From NCBI RefSeq assembly GCF_026626635.1, contig NZ_JAPNKA010000001.1, forward strand, positions 12,136,501 through 12,200,500: a DNA stretch of 64,000 nucleotides, in the 5' to 3' direction. Positions 42,088-49,800 of the stretch are shown piece after piece. A program made the translations under genes and the position numbers. A model generated the notes under the pieces. That model worked only from the letters and a program-made list of their open reading frames with translations. It had not been told where the DNA came from and made no database searches. The first letter of the stretch is position 1. Each line of letters begins with the position of its first letter. Source of the stretch: Archangium lansingense (GTDB lineage: Bacteria > Myxococcota > Myxococcia > Myxococcales > Myxococcaceae).

Positions 42088-42818
42088 TGCATCAACCCCT
42101 GGTCACTGCCGATGACCGTCACGAAAGCCTCCTCCAAGCTGTCCTTCCCCGTCCGTGCGCGCAGCTCGTCCGGAGTGCCGTCCGTCACCACCTTGCCGCG
42201 CGCCACCACCACGATGCGGTCGCACAGCGCCGCCACCTCCTGCATCACGTGGCTGGAGAACACCACGCAGTGCCCTTGGTCCTTCAGCCGGCGGATGAGC
42301 GTGCGCACCGCCCGCGTGCTCATCACGTCCAGCCCGTTGGTGGGCTCGTCCAGCAGCACGTTGCGCGGCCCGTGCACCAGAGCCCTCGCCAGCGCCACCT
42401 TCATGCGCTCACCCTGGCTGAAGCCCTCGGTGCGCCGGTCGGCGATGTCCTTCATGTCCAGCAGCTCCACCAGCTCGCCAATGCGCTTGTCCAACGAGGC
42501 GCCCGACAGGCCGTGCAGCTCGCCTGCGTAGCGCACATGCTCGCGGGCCGTCAGGCGCGGGTAGAGGCCTCGCGCGTCCGGCAGCACGCCAATGGCCCGG
42601 CGTACCTCCAGCGGGCGCTCGGCCACCTCAATCCCGTCCACCTTGGCGCTGCCCTTGTCCGGCCGGATGAGCGTGTAGAGCATCCGCAGCGTGGTCGTCT
42701 TGCCCGCGCCGTTGGGCCCGAGCAGTCCCGTCACCACCCCGTCCTCGGCGCGGAAGCTCACGTCCTCCACCGCCGTCACCGCGCCGAAGCGCTTGTGCAG
42801 GTTTGTCACTTCAATCAT
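42084..42818 (-). CDS. ABC ATPase, NatA-like
   Basis: A 244-residue ATPase: Walker A GPNGAGKTTTL, Q-loop region GVLPDARGLYPRLTA, signature FSQGERMKV (Gln at the first Gly position, as in many NatA proteins), Walker B NVLLDEPTNGLD and switch His in SSHVMQEV. It drives the permease encoded just downstream, with which it overlaps by four bases. The substrate is unknown: sodium, peptides and antibiotics are all known for this group. Confidence 0.92.
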   Translation of the reverse strand: MIEVTNLHKRFGAVTAVEDVSFRAEDGVVTGLLGPNGAGKTTTLRMLYTLIRPDKGSAKVDGIEVAERPLEVRRAIGVLPDARGLYPRLTAREHVRYAGELHGLSGASLDKRIGELVELLDMKDIADRRTEGFSQGERMKVALARALVHGPRNVLLDEPTNGLDVMSTRAVRTLIRRLKDQGHCVVFSSHVMQEVAALCDRIVVVARGKVVTDGTPDELRARTGKDSLEEAFVTVIGSDQGLMQ

Positions 42819-42819
42819 G

Positions 42820-44292
42820 TCAGGGCACCGGGCCGGCGAAGGAGGTGAAGAAGGGGGGACGCTTGAGGCCCTCGCCGCACTTCGGCGCGAGCCCCTCCAC
42901 GCTCCCGCGGGCCACGAAGTCCGCCATCAGCGCCCGTGCACACCCGATGGAGCTCGTCCCGTGCCCCACTCCGGGCAGCGTCACGTGCAGGCTGTGCGTC
43001 AGCGTCCGCTTCGCGTCCTCGGCCCACGAGGGCGGGGTCACCGGATCCAACTCTCCGGAGAGCAGCAGCACCGGCACGTCCGACTTCACCGGCTCGCGGT
43101 AGTCCTTGGGCAGCTCGCCGCGCGGCCAGAAGGCGCAGGGCAGCAGCATGGTGCTCACCCCCGCCTCACCCATCCACGTGCCCTTCGCCTCTCGGGCGAT
43201 GGCCTCGGACGAGATGTGGGGCGCGTCCTCCGCGCACACCACCGAGAGGAACATGCCCTGGCTCATGTTGCGGTTGAAGCTCCCGCTCATGCCCTGGTGG
43301 ATGGCGACGAGCGGCCGCCAGTCCCCCTGCGTCGCCCGGTCCAGCACCAGCGGCAGCAGCGACGCCGCCTCGGGCATGTAGAGCAGCCCGCGCAGCACCG
43401 CGGTGAAGCCGTCCCGGGTGAGGGTGAGGTCCTCGGGCACGCCGGTGAGAGGGTGCTCCACCCGCGTCCGCACCGGCGCCTGCTGCAGTTGCGTGAGCAT
43501 CGCGTCGAAGCGACCCCGCAGCTCCGGGTAGCGCTTCGCGCACTGCGCGTCCTGCTCGCAATGGGTGAAGAGGAGATCCAACGCGCGCTGGCTGTCACGC
43601 GCGACGTAGAGGGGCAGCAGCAGCGACATGGGCGCCACACCCTCGAGGATGGCCGAGCGCACGTGCTCCGGGTGCTGGCGCATGTACACCAGCGCGGCGC
43701 GCGTGCCGTAGGAGACGCCGTACAGGTTCAGCTTCTCGTAGCCGAGCGCCTCACGCACCTCGTCCAGGTCGTCCATGGCGATGGGCGTGGTGTACTGGCG
43801 CACGTCCGCGTCGTAGCTCGCCAGGCACTTGCGGAACTCTTCCTCGTAGTAATTGGTGTCGAACTGCTTGGCCAGCGGCGCATCCGGCGGCACCGGGTCA
43901 CACTCGAGCGACCCCGAGTCCCCCGTGCCACGCTGGTCCACGAAGAGCAGGTCCCGGTTGCGCTGGATGCGATCCAAGATGGGCACCATGTGCCGCGCCA
44001 GCTTCGCGGCGCCCTGTCCCGGCCCACCCGCCAGCAGCACCAGCGGGTCCGGCTCCGGCGAGGACGCGAGCGCCGGCACCACCACCACCTTGAGCGCCAC
44101 CTTGCGCCCCTTCTTCGCCGCGCGGTCCTCCCACACCTCGTGGGTGCCACACAGCGCCTGCCGGCCTACACCCTCCAGCCGGCACGGCGTGAGGGCGACC
44201 TTGCGCGCTGGCTCCGCGCCCGCACTTCGCGTACAGGACGACAGCAACAGCAAGGCACACAGGAGGGCGGGGAGAATCCGGGATGCGGGCAC
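42820..44292 (-). CDS. Tripeptidyl-aminopeptidase-type alpha/beta hydrolase lipoprotein
   Basis: About 490 residues. The signal sequence ends LLLLSSC, giving a lipidated Cys. The hydrolase has LLAGGPGQGAAKLARH as oxyanion strand, FVDQRGTGDSG, nucleophile Ser in NLYGVSYGTRAA, Asp in LLSGELDPVTPPSW and His in PGVGHGTS. This set fits the prolyl or tripeptidyl aminopeptidase group of secreted alpha/beta hydrolases, likely cutting N-terminal peptides at the cell surface. The GTG start at 44292 lies in the REP-like palindrome; another GTG at 44298 is equally possible. The gene is one base from the ABC ATPase gene. Confidence 0.8.
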   Translation of the reverse strand: MPASRILPALLCALLLLSSCTRSAGAEPARKVALTPCRLEGVGRQALCGTHEVWEDRAAKKGRKVALKVVVVPALASSPEPDPLVLLAGGPGQGAAKLARHMVPILDRIQRNRDLLFVDQRGTGDSGSLECDPVPPDAPLAKQFDTNYYEEEFRKCLASYDADVRQYTTPIAMDDLDEVREALGYEKLNLYGVSYGTRAALVYMRQHPEHVRSAILEGVAPMSLLLPLYVARDSQRALDLLFTHCEQDAQCAKRYPELRGRFDAMLTQLQQAPVRTRVEHPLTGVPEDLTLTRDGFTAVLRGLLYMPEAASLLPLVLDRATQGDWRPLVAIHQGMSGSFNRNMSQGMFLSVVCAEDAPHISSEAIAREAKGTWMGEAGVSTMLLPCAFWPRGELPKDYREPVKSDVPVLLLSGELDPVTPPSWAEDAKRTLTHSLHVTLPGVGHGTSSIGCARALMADFVARGSVEGLAPKCGEGLKRPPFFTSFAGPVP

Positions 44293-44326
44293 CCTCACCC
44301 CGTCACTCTCCCGGCGGGAGAGGGGA
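44289..44326. repeat. REP-like palindrome, copy 2 (inverted)
   Basis: Minus strand reads CCCTCTCCCGCCGGGAGAG then TGACGGGGTGAGGGTGCCC. It overlaps the start region of the hydrolase gene. The stem matches copy 1 and copy 3 apart from one or two bases. Confidence 0.7.
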
Positions 44327-44471
44327 GATGGGGGGAAAACTGGGTCGTGCGTTCTCACGGTGTCCCAGGATTACCACTCCTGCCCCCACCCACGCACTCC
44401 CCCATGAATGGCGGCTCGCCCCACGAGCCGGTTTGAATTGCTCGGCTGCTCACGCGTCCGCTGACAAGCTC

Positions 44472-45320
44472 ATGACCATGAACCTGAAGAACCGTCCCCT
44501 CCTCCTCGTCGCGACCCTCAGTCTCGTCCTGCTCGCCGGCTGCGCCTCGATGCAGAAGATGCTGAAAAACGCCTTCAAGCAGCCGCGCCTCACCTTCAAG
44601 ACGGCGCGCCTGACCAAGGCCTCGCTCGCCGACGCCACCGTCGACCTCGTCTACCAGTTGGACAACCCCAACCCCCTGGGCCTGTCCCTGGCCTCCATCG
44701 ACTACGCCTTCTTCGTCGAGGACAAGCAGGTGGTGGCCGGCACCCCGCCCAAGGGCCTGGACATTGCCGCCAAGGGCAAGTCCGAGCTCGTCTTCCCCGC
44801 CAACGTGAAGTTCGCCGACATCGCCCCCGTGGTGACGACGTTCCTCACCAAGGACTCCGCCCGCTACAAGGCCCAGGGCAGCGTGGGCATCAAGACGCCC
44901 ATCGGCGTGCTCAAGTTCCCCCTGGAGCACGAGGGCACCTTCGAGGTCCCCAAGATTCCCCAGGTCCAGTTCGAGTCCCCCCGCATCGCCAACGTCACCC
45001 TCCAGGGCGCCACGGTGGAGTTCCCCCTCACCGTGACGAACCGCAACAGCTTCCCCCTGCCGGTGGCCGGCATCAGCGGCGCCCTCAAGGTGGCCGGCTC
45101 CAATGTGGGCAACCTCTCCACCGGCGACCTGGGCATGCTGGAGCCCGGCACCACCCGGCAGATCAAACTCCCCCTCACCATCAACTTCCTCAGCGCCGCC
45201 ACCGCGGCCAACGCCCTGCGCTCGGGAGGTAACGCCCAGGTGAAGTGGGACGGCAAGCTCGTGTCCGGCGCGCAGAACGTGCCCCTGGACGTCTCCCAAC
45301 TCCTGAATTTCCGGCGTTAG
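44472..45320 (+). CDS. LEA type 2 family lipoprotein
   Basis: A 282-residue protein. Lipobox LVLLAGC follows a hydrophobic stretch. Two LEA2 / WHy-type repeats follow: DATVDLVYQLDNPNPLGLSL and GATVEFPLTVTNRNSFPLPV, both with the NPNP- or NRN-type turn of this Ig-like fold. Such proteins sit in the outer membrane or periplasm and are linked with stress tolerance, with no reaction known. Starts at 44472 and 44478 are both possible. Confidence 0.8.
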   Translation: MTMNLKNRPLLLVATLSLVLLAGCASMQKMLKNAFKQPRLTFKTARLTKASLADATVDLVYQLDNPNPLGLSLASIDYAFFVEDKQVVAGTPPKGLDIAAKGKSELVFPANVKFADIAPVVTTFLTKDSARYKAQGSVGIKTPIGVLKFPLEHEGTFEVPKIPQVQFESPRIANVTLQGATVEFPLTVTNRNSFPLPVAGISGALKVAGSNVGNLSTGDLGMLEPGTTRQIKLPLTINFLSAATAANALRSGGNAQVKWDGKLVSGAQNVPLDVSQLLNFRR

Positions 45321-45419
45321 GAGGTAGGGCAAGGGGGCAGACGACCGGACGCGCCATTGGAAGTTGTCCCCCGGCGCGTCAGCCGTTACGGTTGCGCCGC
45401 AATCTTCCGGGCCCCCCTC

Positions 45420-45812
45420 ATGCGCCGAATCCTCTTCAAGTCCAAAATCCACCGCGCGACTGTCACCCAGGCCGACCTGGATTATGAGGGCTCGGTCACC
45501 ATCGACAGCCAGCTGCTGCGCGCCGCCGACATCCTCCCCTTCGAGAAGGTGGCGGTGTGGAACGTGACGCGCGGCACCCGCCTCGAGACGTACGCGCTGG
45601 AAGGCGAGGCGGGCAGCGGCGTCATCTGCATCAACGGCGCCGCCGCGCACCTCAACAAGCCGGGGGACCTGGTCATCCTGGCCACCTTCGCGGAGGTGGA
45701 GGAGCACGAGGCGCGCCACTGGAAGCCCACGGTCGTCTTCGTGGACCCGAAGAACCGCATCGTGCCCGGGAAGACGGAGGAGATTCCGGGCCCGGCGCGC
45801 CGCATCGCCTGA
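45420..45812 (+). CDS. panD: Aspartate 1-decarboxylase
   Basis: A 130-residue proenzyme. It makes beta-alanine from aspartate for pantothenate and coenzyme A. Lys9, the self-cleavage pair Gly24-Ser25 (YEGSVTID) that forms the pyruvoyl cofactor, and the conserved NGAAAHLNKPGD are all present. The family length is about 126. The ATG at 45420 gives MRRILFKSKIHRATVTQADL, the usual start. Neighbours are not other pantothenate genes. Confidence 0.97.
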   Translation: MRRILFKSKIHRATVTQADLDYEGSVTIDSQLLRAADILPFEKVAVWNVTRGTRLETYALEGEAGSGVICINGAAAHLNKPGDLVILATFAEVEEHEARHWKPTVVFVDPKNRIVPGKTEEIPGPARRIA

Positions 45813-45921
45813 GCAGCGCCGGACGCTCTCGGTTCCCACCGCTTTACGCTCTGGCGCGGGCTTGCCATGCTCGTGCGTCCATGAGCAACGGGCGGTTGGC
45901 CGCCCTGGAGGCGAGGACGCG

Positions 45922-46362
45922 ATGAAGTGGACTTGGGCATGCGGTGGCCTGCTGCTGGCACTGGCGGGCTGTACCACCGACAAGGAAGCCTTCCGGCCCA
46001 ATCCCAACGACGAGGATCCGTTCGTGGGAGCGGTGCAGCTGGTGCGCTCGCCGCTGAAGGATCGGTGCTCGCAGCACGGGACCTCGATACGGGGCAACTG
46101 TGACGAGGCGAAGTACCTGGCCACCGTGTACACGCGCCGGCTGTCCGTGGGCGACGAGGTGTGCCTGGAAGGCGGCTACGGGGACGAGCCGGGCTCGGGC
46201 TGCAAGGCGCGGGCAGCGGTCATCGACACGGCGCCCAACCGGGTGAAGATTGAGGTGCGGACGGCGAAGCCGGACTCGCGCTGGTTCGACGCGGAGATGC
46301 GTCACGCCTGGTACGAAGAAGGCGCGCTGGTGGACCTTTACCTCGCCGAGCGGGGTTACTGA
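45922..46362 (+). CDS. Lipoprotein of unknown function
   Basis: A 146-residue protein with lipobox LLALAGC. Several Cys residues (RCSQHGTSIRGNC, EVCLEGGYGDEPGSGC) and beta sequence in the second half suggest a small disulfide-bonded periplasmic domain. No family recognised. The EcsC gene starts 15 bases downstream, so the two may be co-transcribed. Confidence 0.65.
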   Translation: MKWTWACGGLLLALAGCTTDKEAFRPNPNDEDPFVGAVQLVRSPLKDRCSQHGTSIRGNCDEAKYLATVYTRRLSVGDEVCLEGGYGDEPGSGCKARAAVIDTAPNRVKIEVRTAKPDSRWFDAEMRHAWYEEGALVDLYLAERGY

Positions 46363-46376
46363 GGGAGGAGACACAC

Positions 46377-46994
46377 ATGGCCTTCTATGACCCCATCGCC
46401 GACAAGGTGAAGAAGCTGACGCCGGCGGAGCTGAAGAAGCTGGCGGACACGAAGCTGTCGGACCTGGTGCAGCAGGAGGTGCCGCGCTCGCGCAAGCGGA
46501 TGTTGGAGCTGGAGCAGCGCTATCCGTCGGCGGGGGTGCGCGAGCGGGCTCAGCGCATCATCGACGAGAAGAAGCACGTGGCGAGCATGACGGGCGGGGT
46601 GTTCGGGGCGTTCGGACTGCTGGGGCTGCCGGCGGACCTGACGGTGATGGCGTGGCTGCAGCTCACGCTGCTGGTGGACGTGGCCACGCTGTACAAGGTG
46701 AACCTGAAGAGCGAGCGGGCGCGCGACGAGCTGCTGGACCTGTACGGGTACACGACAGGGGTGGGTCCGATTCAGCGCTCGGGGCCAAGGGTGCTGGGGA
46801 AGGTGGCCGAGGTGCTGCTGAAGAAGGGGGGCCTGCAGACGCTCGGGCGGGCGATGCCGTTCGTGGCGGCGCCGGTGACGGCCTACCTGAACAACCAGCA
46901 CATCCAGAAGGTGGGAGACCACGCGGTGCGTTTCTACGAGGGCTTCGACAAGGCGCACGCGAAGACGAAGGCGGCCTCGCGCAAGGCGGGCTGA
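46377..46994 (+). CDS. EcsC-family protein
   Basis: A 205-residue protein with GGGAGGAG before the ATG. The EcsC-type core has the hydrophobic segment GGVFGAFGLLGLPADLTVMA followed by LLVDVATLYKVNL and GPRVLGKVAEVLLKKGG. EcsC proteins are small membrane-associated proteins of uncertain role, first seen next to an ABC exporter. It lies upstream of a degenerate GGDEF protein. Confidence 0.75.
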   Translation: MAFYDPIADKVKKLTPAELKKLADTKLSDLVQQEVPRSRKRMLELEQRYPSAGVRERAQRIIDEKKHVASMTGGVFGAFGLLGLPADLTVMAWLQLTLLVDVATLYKVNLKSERARDELLDLYGYTTGVGPIQRSGPRVLGKVAEVLLKKGGLQTLGRAMPFVAAPVTAYLNNQHIQKVGDHAVRFYEGFDKAHAKTKAASRKAG

Positions 46995-47001
46995 GTCCAC
47001 T

Positions 47002-47034
47002 CCCTCTCCCTCTGGGAGAGGGCGGGGGTGAGGG
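47002..47034. repeat. REP-like palindrome, copy 3
   Basis: CCCTCTCCCTCTGGGAGAGGG then CGGGGGTGAGGGTC. It separates EcsC from the GGDEF gene and supplies the GTG codon at 47028 that may start that gene. Confidence 0.75.
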
Positions 47035-47543
47035 TCTTCCCATTGTCTGAACACGCCCCACAAGTCTGTCCCCTGACGGGGGCGTACCTGCGCCCCTACT
47101 TCGAGTCCTTGCTGGCGAAGGCCGTCTCGGACGCGCACCACGCACGGATACCGCTGACGGTGCTCTGGGTGGACGTGGACGAGACCCAGGAAGGCAACGA
47201 CACGCACGGGCGCGAGGCGATGGATGCGGCACTGAGCGGGCTGGTGGACGAGCTCGCGGCGGAGCTGGATGGCCGAGGGCCCATTGGCCGCATGGAGGCG
47301 GATGCCTTCGCGGTGAGCCTGTACGCGGTGACACCGGACATGGGAGCGCGGCTGGCGGAGGGACTGCGCCGCCGGCTCGCGGCGAGGCGCTTCCACGCGG
47401 AGGCGGGCGATTTCCACCTCACGGTGTCAGCGGGTGTCGTGGGGCTGCGGCCCGGAGAGCCCTACGGCAACCTGCTGGACGCGGCGGAGGCGGCGTGCGT
47501 GCAGGCGAAGCAGGCGGGGCGGGACCAGGTGGTGGTGCGCTAG
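47028..47543 (+). CDS. Degenerate GGDEF-like protein
   Basis: A 171-residue protein. It has the diguanylate-cyclase fold: PLTGAYLRPYFESLLAKAV, LTVLWVDVDETQEGNDTHGR, then RMEADAFAV where active enzymes have GGDEF, and FHLTVSAGVVGLRPG. Loss of GGDEF means that it should not make cyclic di-GMP; it may bind a nucleotide or a partner. The start is uncertain: GTG at 47028 lies inside the palindrome and a TTG at 47043 gives MSEHAPQ. The stop codon TAG lies in the CTAG beside the MITE-like element. Confidence 0.75.
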   Translation: MRVFPLSEHAPQVCPLTGAYLRPYFESLLAKAVSDAHHARIPLTVLWVDVDETQEGNDTHGREAMDAALSGLVDELAAELDGRGPIGRMEADAFAVSLYAVTPDMGARLAEGLRRRLAARRFHAEAGDFHLTVSAGVVGLRPGEPYGNLLDAAEAACVQAKQAGRDQVVVR

Positions 47544-47657
47544 GAGCCTGTCGGAATACCTCGGCTACCCACTACATGAGGGGTAGTGCGACTCAAACAC
47601 ACCGCTATGGTTGGTATGTAGGAGTCGTTTTTCGGCGATTCTCCGACAAGCTCCTAG
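47540..47657. mobile_element. 110-bp MITE-like element with CTAG flanks
   Basis: Inverted ends GAGCCTGTCGGA (47544-47555) and the complement of TCCGACAAGCTC (47642-47653) differ at one position. Both sides are flanked by CTAG (47540-47543 and 47654-47657), a probable target duplication. The interior encodes nothing. The size, ends and flanks fit a miniature transposable element of an IS5-like type mobilised in trans. Confidence 0.7.
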
Positions 47658-47680
47658 TGCTCGAAGCCCATCAGCGGTGA

Positions 47681-48460
47681 CTAACCGCAACCCACGCCGG
47701 TACAACTCATGTCGTTGAAGTCGTAGATCACGGAATGGCCGGGATTGCCGCGCGGACGCGCCGTGCCTTTCGGCACGAAGAACGCCGCAGAATGTGCGCC
47801 GTAGAGGCCTGCCGGAAGCGTCATGGGCCTCAGCACGACGTACGCGTCGGACAACGTGCCCGCCGAGTTCGCGCGGAGGGACCGTATTTCGCCCGTACCC
47901 GGTGGCAATCCGCGCTCTGGCGCCAGGCGCGCCATCTCCGCTTCCCACTGTTTCTTGTCGCCGAGGTTCGCGCGTCGCAGCAGGCCCTTGCGCACGGCCT
48001 CGTCCAAGCTCGTTTCGACCGATTCCGCCAGCGTGGGCGGCCCTGTCGGGACAGGGGTCCTGGCCATACCGGCACCAGGAGGGAGCCTCGAACCGAACAA
48101 CGAAGTTGTCGCCCGCCACGGCGCGAGCACGAACGACACTTCGCCCTTCATGGTGGGACGTGAAGAGCCTCCCGGCACCTCGATGACCAGTTCGCTGTCC
48201 GACATCCAGGCAATGCGCGGCTGCACGCCGCGGGTCAACACCATTTCCTGCACGGACCGGGTCTCGCGGGTCTTCGGTTCGCCCGCGCGAATCACCTTGA
48301 GCAGGGTGGAACAATCCCTCGCGTCCGCGGCGCAATCCAGCACGACGACCTGGTAGGCCCCGTTGGGCGACGGGATGAGTTGCAAGACGTGTTCACTCTC
48401 GTGGTGACAGCCAAACAACGCGCTCGATACCAGTGCGCACAGAATGAGAAGTCGCATCAT
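47681..48460 (-). CDS. Lipoprotein of unknown function
   Basis: About 259 residues from ATG at 48460 (or the next codon). Lipobox LFGC follows MMRLLILCALVSSA. The mature sequence opens ESEHVLQLIPSPNGAYQVVV and VLDCAADARDCSTLLKVI, then a beta-rich part and an end with PGHSVIYDFNDMSCTGVGCG. No enzymatic motif. Probably a surface or periplasmic lipoprotein. Confidence 0.65.
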   Translation of the reverse strand: MMRLLILCALVSSALFGCHHESEHVLQLIPSPNGAYQVVVLDCAADARDCSTLLKVIRAGEPKTRETRSVQEMVLTRGVQPRIAWMSDSELVIEVPGGSSRPTMKGEVSFVLAPWRATTSLFGSRLPPGAGMARTPVPTGPPTLAESVETSLDEAVRKGLLRRANLGDKKQWEAEMARLAPERGLPPGTGEIRSLRANSAGTLSDAYVVLRPMTLPAGLYGAHSAAFFVPKGTARPRGNPGHSVIYDFNDMSCTGVGCG

Positions 48461-48825
48461 CACCGTCCTGGTCGTTGGCCTACGCGCCGGTGGGCGAGCA
48501 TCCACCGGAGAGGCCAGCGGTGTCACGCGTGGGGGTCATGAACAGGGGAGCGGACGTCGTGCGCTGCACGGTGGAACGCAACGGCCAGGTGCGGCCGGGA
48601 GACACACGCTCCCAGGGCGGGGCTCGCCTTCGTGGCCGGCAATGGCATCTGTCCGAGGGAGCAGACCTGGTTCCGGCGATGATGAGGAAAATATTTGAAA
48701 TGCATAACCCGGCCGCGGTCTGTCTCTCTTTATTGAGAGTGGGTTCGGGCTACGCGTCGCAGCGAATGCTTCGTGAACAAAGAGCCCACCTCGAGCTGAC
48801 GAACACAACCCTGACGAGGTGGAAC
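48461..48825. other. Intergenic region with coding-like traces
   Basis: About 365 bases between divergent lipoprotein genes. In 48530-48690 two frames read GADVVRCTVERNGQVRPGDT and LAFVAGNGICPREQTWFRR in sequence, which looks like a gene remnant broken by a frameshift. It is weak and not called as a gene. Confidence 0.3.
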
Positions 48826-49392
48826 ATGAAGAAGCTTGGAACGTCCGTTGTCTCTGCGGCCGCTTGTGCTTTTCTCCTGGGCGCTTGTGGCCCCGCGCTC
48901 GAGGGTGAGCCCCTCGAGGGAGAAGCGCCCGTGACGCCCGCGGCCGCGAAACCCGAGACGGGTGAAACCATCGATCCTGCCGCGGCCGAAATCTCGCAGT
49001 CCGAGACGGTGCATCAGCAGGCCCTCTTGGGAGACCTGGGCACGCGGATCGGCTCCCCTCTCGCCACCTACGCGAACATCGCCACGACCTCCAACCAGTG
49101 GTCGGTCAGTTGCAACGGTGGCTCGTCACGAGACATCTCCTACGTGTGGACAGTGCCTGAGACGGGCTCCTACAGCTTCGGCACTTCCGGCTCGAACTTC
49201 GATACCGTCCTCCAGATCCGCCACCTCAGCAGCACTTCGTCGATCATGGGCTGCAACGACGATTACGGAAGCGGTCTCCAGTCGCGAATCACCCTCTCGG
49301 GCCTCGTCAAGGGCGTGAAGTTGTTGATCATCATCGAGGGCTACGCTGGCGAGTACGGCAACTACGCCCGGTTGAATATCATCAAGAATTAA
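48826..49392 (+). CDS. Lipoprotein with pre-peptidase C-terminal-like domain
   Basis: A 188-residue protein. Lipobox FLLGAC follows MKKLGTSVVSAAACA. The C-terminal domain resembles the PPC (pre-peptidase C-terminal) fold: ISYVWTVPETGSYSFGTSGS, FDTVLQIR, IMGCNDDYGSGLQSRITL and the end IEGYAGEYGNYARLNI. Such domains are usually appended to secreted peptidases; here it is free on a lipid anchor. It precedes a gene remnant on the same strand. Confidence 0.7.
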   Translation: MKKLGTSVVSAAACAFLLGACGPALEGEPLEGEAPVTPAAAKPETGETIDPAAAEISQSETVHQQALLGDLGTRIGSPLATYANIATTSNQWSVSCNGGSSRDISYVWTVPETGSYSFGTSGSNFDTVLQIRHLSSTSSIMGCNDDYGSGLQSRITLSGLVKGVKLLIIIEGYAGEYGNYARLNIIKN

Positions 49393-49394
49393 CC

Positions 49395-49589
49395 TTCCCC
49401 TACGCCTTCGCCGTCCGGGGAGATGACCTCTTCACGCAGGATCTGGAGCACACGGGCAGTCCCATCCTGCGCTGGCGGCGGGTGAGCGCCCTCTGTGACG
49501 AGAGCACCTCATTCAAGTGCAGGGTCAGGAACTGCGCCTGCTCCACGACGACGAACAGGCCCCTCAAGGGCCAGCCGGACTGCAGCTGA
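49395..49589 (+). pseudogene. 3' remnant of a Cys-rich protein gene
   Basis: A frame open from before 49395 to TGA at 49587-49589 reads FPYAFAVRGDDLFTQDLEHT, GSPILRWRRVSALCDESTSF and KCRVRNCACSTTTNRPLKG. The regular coding character and absence of any start suggest the C-terminal piece of a lost gene. The family was not recognised. It fills the space between two lipoprotein genes. Confidence 0.4.
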
Positions 49590-49800
49590 GGCGAGCGGAA
49601 GGCGCCAACCTCCAGCCCAGGAAGAGCAGCCCAGCTTCTTCAGGGCTGGTGGGTTCACTGGCAGCTCGTCCGCCCACGGGGGCTGCTTCCCCGTGGTGTA
49701 GGCGACACGCATGACCTCCCGCGGAACCTCTGGCTCGCGCGCGGAGCACCTCTACCTTTGGCACCCCGAGACGCCCTTCGTGCGCAAGGAACGGTGCCGC

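Noticed and set aside
40915..42818. NatAB-like exporter as part of the peptide system
   Set aside because: It is convergent and separated by the strong terminator; a link cannot be supported.
48530..48690. A real gene in the divergent gap
   Set aside because: Coding traces switch frame and have no start; left as a possible remnant.
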